This document shows positions 4,061 to 5,872 of a stretch of 5,872 nt of DNA, in pieces. Numbering within the stretch: the first letter of the stretch is position 1; the number at the start of each line of letters is the position of its first letter. The translations under genes and the position numbers were made by a program. The stretch is from assembly GCA_016763955.1 (NCBI GenBank), contig JAESSU010000426.1, forward strand, positions 1 through 5,872. Reading direction: 5' to 3'. The notes below the pieces were generated by a model. It was not told where the DNA came from. It made no database searches and worked only from the letters and a program-made list of their open reading frames with translations. The stretch comes from Phycisphaeraceae bacterium (GTDB taxonomy: Bacteria > Planctomycetota > Phycisphaerae > Phycisphaerales > Phycisphaeraceae).

Positions 4061-5872
4061 TCAGGGCATCTGCAAAGCTTTTGCGAAGCTACTAATGCGA
4101 GCATCTGCGTGACTTGCTGCGGCTGCCAGGGCATTGGGGTTATGCTTGCCATGCACAGCTAGGTATGCCAATCTCACGAGTACATCATTGGACATACTTG
4201 CGCCGCTGTGGAGTTTGGAGAACATGGCTTGGCCTTGAATATCCGAAGGTGCAAAGAGGACCATCCATGCTTGGCCCATTGAGCCTAGATTATCAAACTG
4301 AGCATTCACAGCCGATGCAATGCGTGTTGCGACTTCCTGTGTTTGGGGCAATTTGTTAAGTGAATCCGAAAGTCTGCAAAGTGTCGCAATAAGCTTCATA
4401 TGGCTCAACGCATCTTTTGGTGATTTGAACTGACTAATCCACGCATCGACATTTGCAGGTGTTGGACGCAAGGCTGTGCGGTCCACAAACTTGACCAATA
4501 CCACACCGCCAAGGGGGCCTGTGGTTAAAGCACCTTGTGGCGAAGTCCGGGGGTCTAGCACTGCGGTGATGGAAAATCCAATCGATGCAGCAGGATTTAG
4601 AGCCATGAGTAAACCCAATTGGCCACGATCCAGTCGCACGGGAACGGTGATCGTTTCGCGGGCATCAAGTCTTATGGTCTGAGCCACATCCAGTAAAATA
4701 GGAGCCATGCCTTTAATGGGTTCACCACCACGCCAGGGGGCGAGATAGATTGCCATGCCACTAGGCAGTGTCCCAGTGGGGCCAAGTGTCAGCGGATATT
4801 CAGAACTGTTACGCAACTTGACCTTCGCAATGATCGGTTCGAGATAGCTATACTGCGTAGGCAGAACTTCAACACTTAAACTCGTCCAAACATTTTCACG
4901 CGCTTGCAAGGGCATGAGAATATTTACAGGCAGGTTGTTAATTCCCTCAACGATTTTGACAACCCCACCTCCGACCATCACGGATTTTCCAATGGCTCTT
5001 AGGTCACGGGCCGCAAGCATCGCTGCGGGTGAAGTCCCTGCCATGCGAATGGTTTTCTGAAGATAACCTTCATACAACTGCGCATCCTGAGCTTCGGTGC
5101 ATTTAGCAAGTCCGTAAACCGCCCACACGTCGGACTCGACTAATGGGTGCAAGACATTGGCTGCTTCATCTAATTTGCCGTTGCGGTAATGAACCCAACC
5201 TAGCGTGCGTTGGATCAGGGCATTTTCAGCATTGGCCTGAGCATAAGCACTCACAGCTTGCTCAAAACTCGGCGACAAATTCGGGCCAAATACGGCGGTC
5301 CACCATGCCAATTCTAGTGCCGCCTGAACATCTCCCATATCAACACGTTTTTGAAGTGTATTGCGGATCGCCGTAAACGCTTGTGAAGCTTCGGACGTTC
5401 GTCCATCTTGAGTCAAAATAGCAAGACGCAAGACCTGTGCATCCACAGGAATCGCAGACGCATCCGCTTGCCCTGCTTTATAACCCAGTGAACTAATCAC
5501 CCGTAGCATGTTATCTGTATGACCACTGGCAGCTAAACTGATCATCCAATTAGTGATAAATTCATCGCCGCCTTGCTTGATGCCCAATGTGCTAGCAATC
5601 AAATATTGTTTTTGTGCATCTTCATAAGCTCCCATGCCACAAAGCAAAACAGCCATCAGATGACGAGGCATGTCATCCATCGGCGAAGCTTTAATCATGC
5701 GCAACAACATCTCACCCACAGCATAATTAGACCCCCCACGCGTCACTGCCAACTCATACATCTGGCGAGCTGCATCACGATTAGAAGAATCCAACTGAGC
5801 CGCAACCTTAAGCCACTGACCAAAACGATTCTGATCACCTAACGATTGGTACAAGCTTGCAAGGTAACTCGC
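4061..5872 (-). CDS. TPR-like helical repeat protein with a beta-rich insert, N-terminus outside the window
   Basis: The frame is open to the right edge, so only the last 603 residues are visible. A TTG at 5854 is merely the first possible start codon and has no support, because coding continues upstream as ASYLAS. About the first 300 visible residues are helical and read like tetratricopeptide repeats; the clearest unit is near 219-246 (LIQRTLGWVHYRNGKLDEAA). About 330-465 is beta-rich (TSLSVEVLPTQYSYLEPI, KVKLRNSSEYPLTLGP, TITVPVRLDRG) and suggests an Ig-like sandwich, such as one used in protein binding. The last 130 residues are helical again. No catalytic motif or membrane segment is visible. 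Large proteins of this layout are common in Planctomycetota and are usually of unknown function. A strong terminator follows the stop, so the gene is transcribed separately from feoAB. Confidence 0.85.
   Translation of the reverse strand, partial: ASYLASLYQSLGDQNRFGQWLKVAAQLDSSNRDAARQMYELAVTRGGSNYAVGEMLLRMIKASPMDDMPRHLMAVLLCGMGAYEDAQKQYLIASTLGIKQGGDEFITNWMISLAASGHTDNMLRVISSLGYKAGQADASAIPVDAQVLRLAILTQDGRTSEASQAFTAIRNTLQKRVDMGDVQAALELAWWTAVFGPNLSPSFEQAVSAYAQANAENALIQRTLGWVHYRNGKLDEAANVLHPLVESDVWAVYGLAKCTEAQDAQLYEGYLQKTIRMAGTSPAAMLAARDLRAIGKSVMVGGGVVKIVEGINNLPVNILMPLQARENVWTSLSVEVLPTQYSYLEPIIAKVKLRNSSEYPLTLGPTGTLPSGMAIYLAPWRGGEPIKGMAPILLDVAQTIRLDARETITVPVRLDRGQLGLLMALNPAASIGFSITAVLDPRTSPQGALTTGPLGGVVLVKFVDRTALRPTPANVDAWISQFKSPKDALSHMKLIATLCRLSDSLNKLPQTQEVATRIASAVNAQFDNLGSMGQAWMVLFAPSDIQGQAMFSKLHSGASMSNDVLVRLAYLAVHGKHNPNALAAAASHADARISSFAKALQMP

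Noticed and set aside
5852..5854. TTG at 5854 as start of the TPR-like gene
   Set aside because: Coding sequence in the same frame continues to the window edge, with no ribosome binding site here. It is an artefact of truncation.

Overview
The window (about half G+C) looks like a bacterial chromosome. The two flanking proteins are of a kind I associate with Planctomycetota, possibly Phycisphaerae-like: a secreted protein with a carbohydrate-binding-like fold, and a large helical-repeat protein with a beta-rich insert. The FeoB variant with ACAIPGIMATR and TCSARLPVY gate motifs fits but is not specific. This assignment is an inference from protein style, not from a marker gene.

Layout from left to right. 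Positions 1-408 hold no convincing gene. They contain degenerate direct repeats, two identical 15-bp palindromes, one copy of a 42-bp hairpin-forming repeat, and then an AT-rich leader with two more palindromes. Positions 409-1257 (+) encode a secreted protein of 282 residues, followed by a strong intrinsic terminator. Positions 1350-1455 hold a second copy of the 42-bp repeat next to two decayed relatives, directly after the end of feoB. On the minus strand a feoA-feoB ferrous iron uptake operon occupies 3815-1457, with a well-formed sigma70-type promoter at 3853-3881 and a 4-bp GTGA overlap between the genes. A minus-strand terminator at 4003-4036 ends the next gene, which fills 4061-5872 and is open at the right edge: a TPR-like protein whose start lies outside the window.

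The main result is that feoB is split between two frames. The GTPase domain is in one frame and the membrane permease in the -1 frame. The frames overlap only within 2704-2956, and inside that overlap, in the correct phase, lies an eight-A run (2923-2930 on the minus strand) containing the canonical A-AAA-AAA slippery heptamer. This could be programmed frameshifting, transcriptional slippage, a phase-variable tract, a recent inactivating mutation or a homopolymer sequencing error. The sequence alone cannot choose. Joining the frames at the A run gives a 686-residue FeoB, normal for the family, and places a C-x2-C-x-C cluster in the linker between GTPase and membrane domain.

Functionally, FeoA and FeoB would together import Fe(II) across the inner membrane. 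The secreted protein and the TPR-like protein have no visible link to iron and are separated from the operon by terminators, so I regard them as neighbours only.
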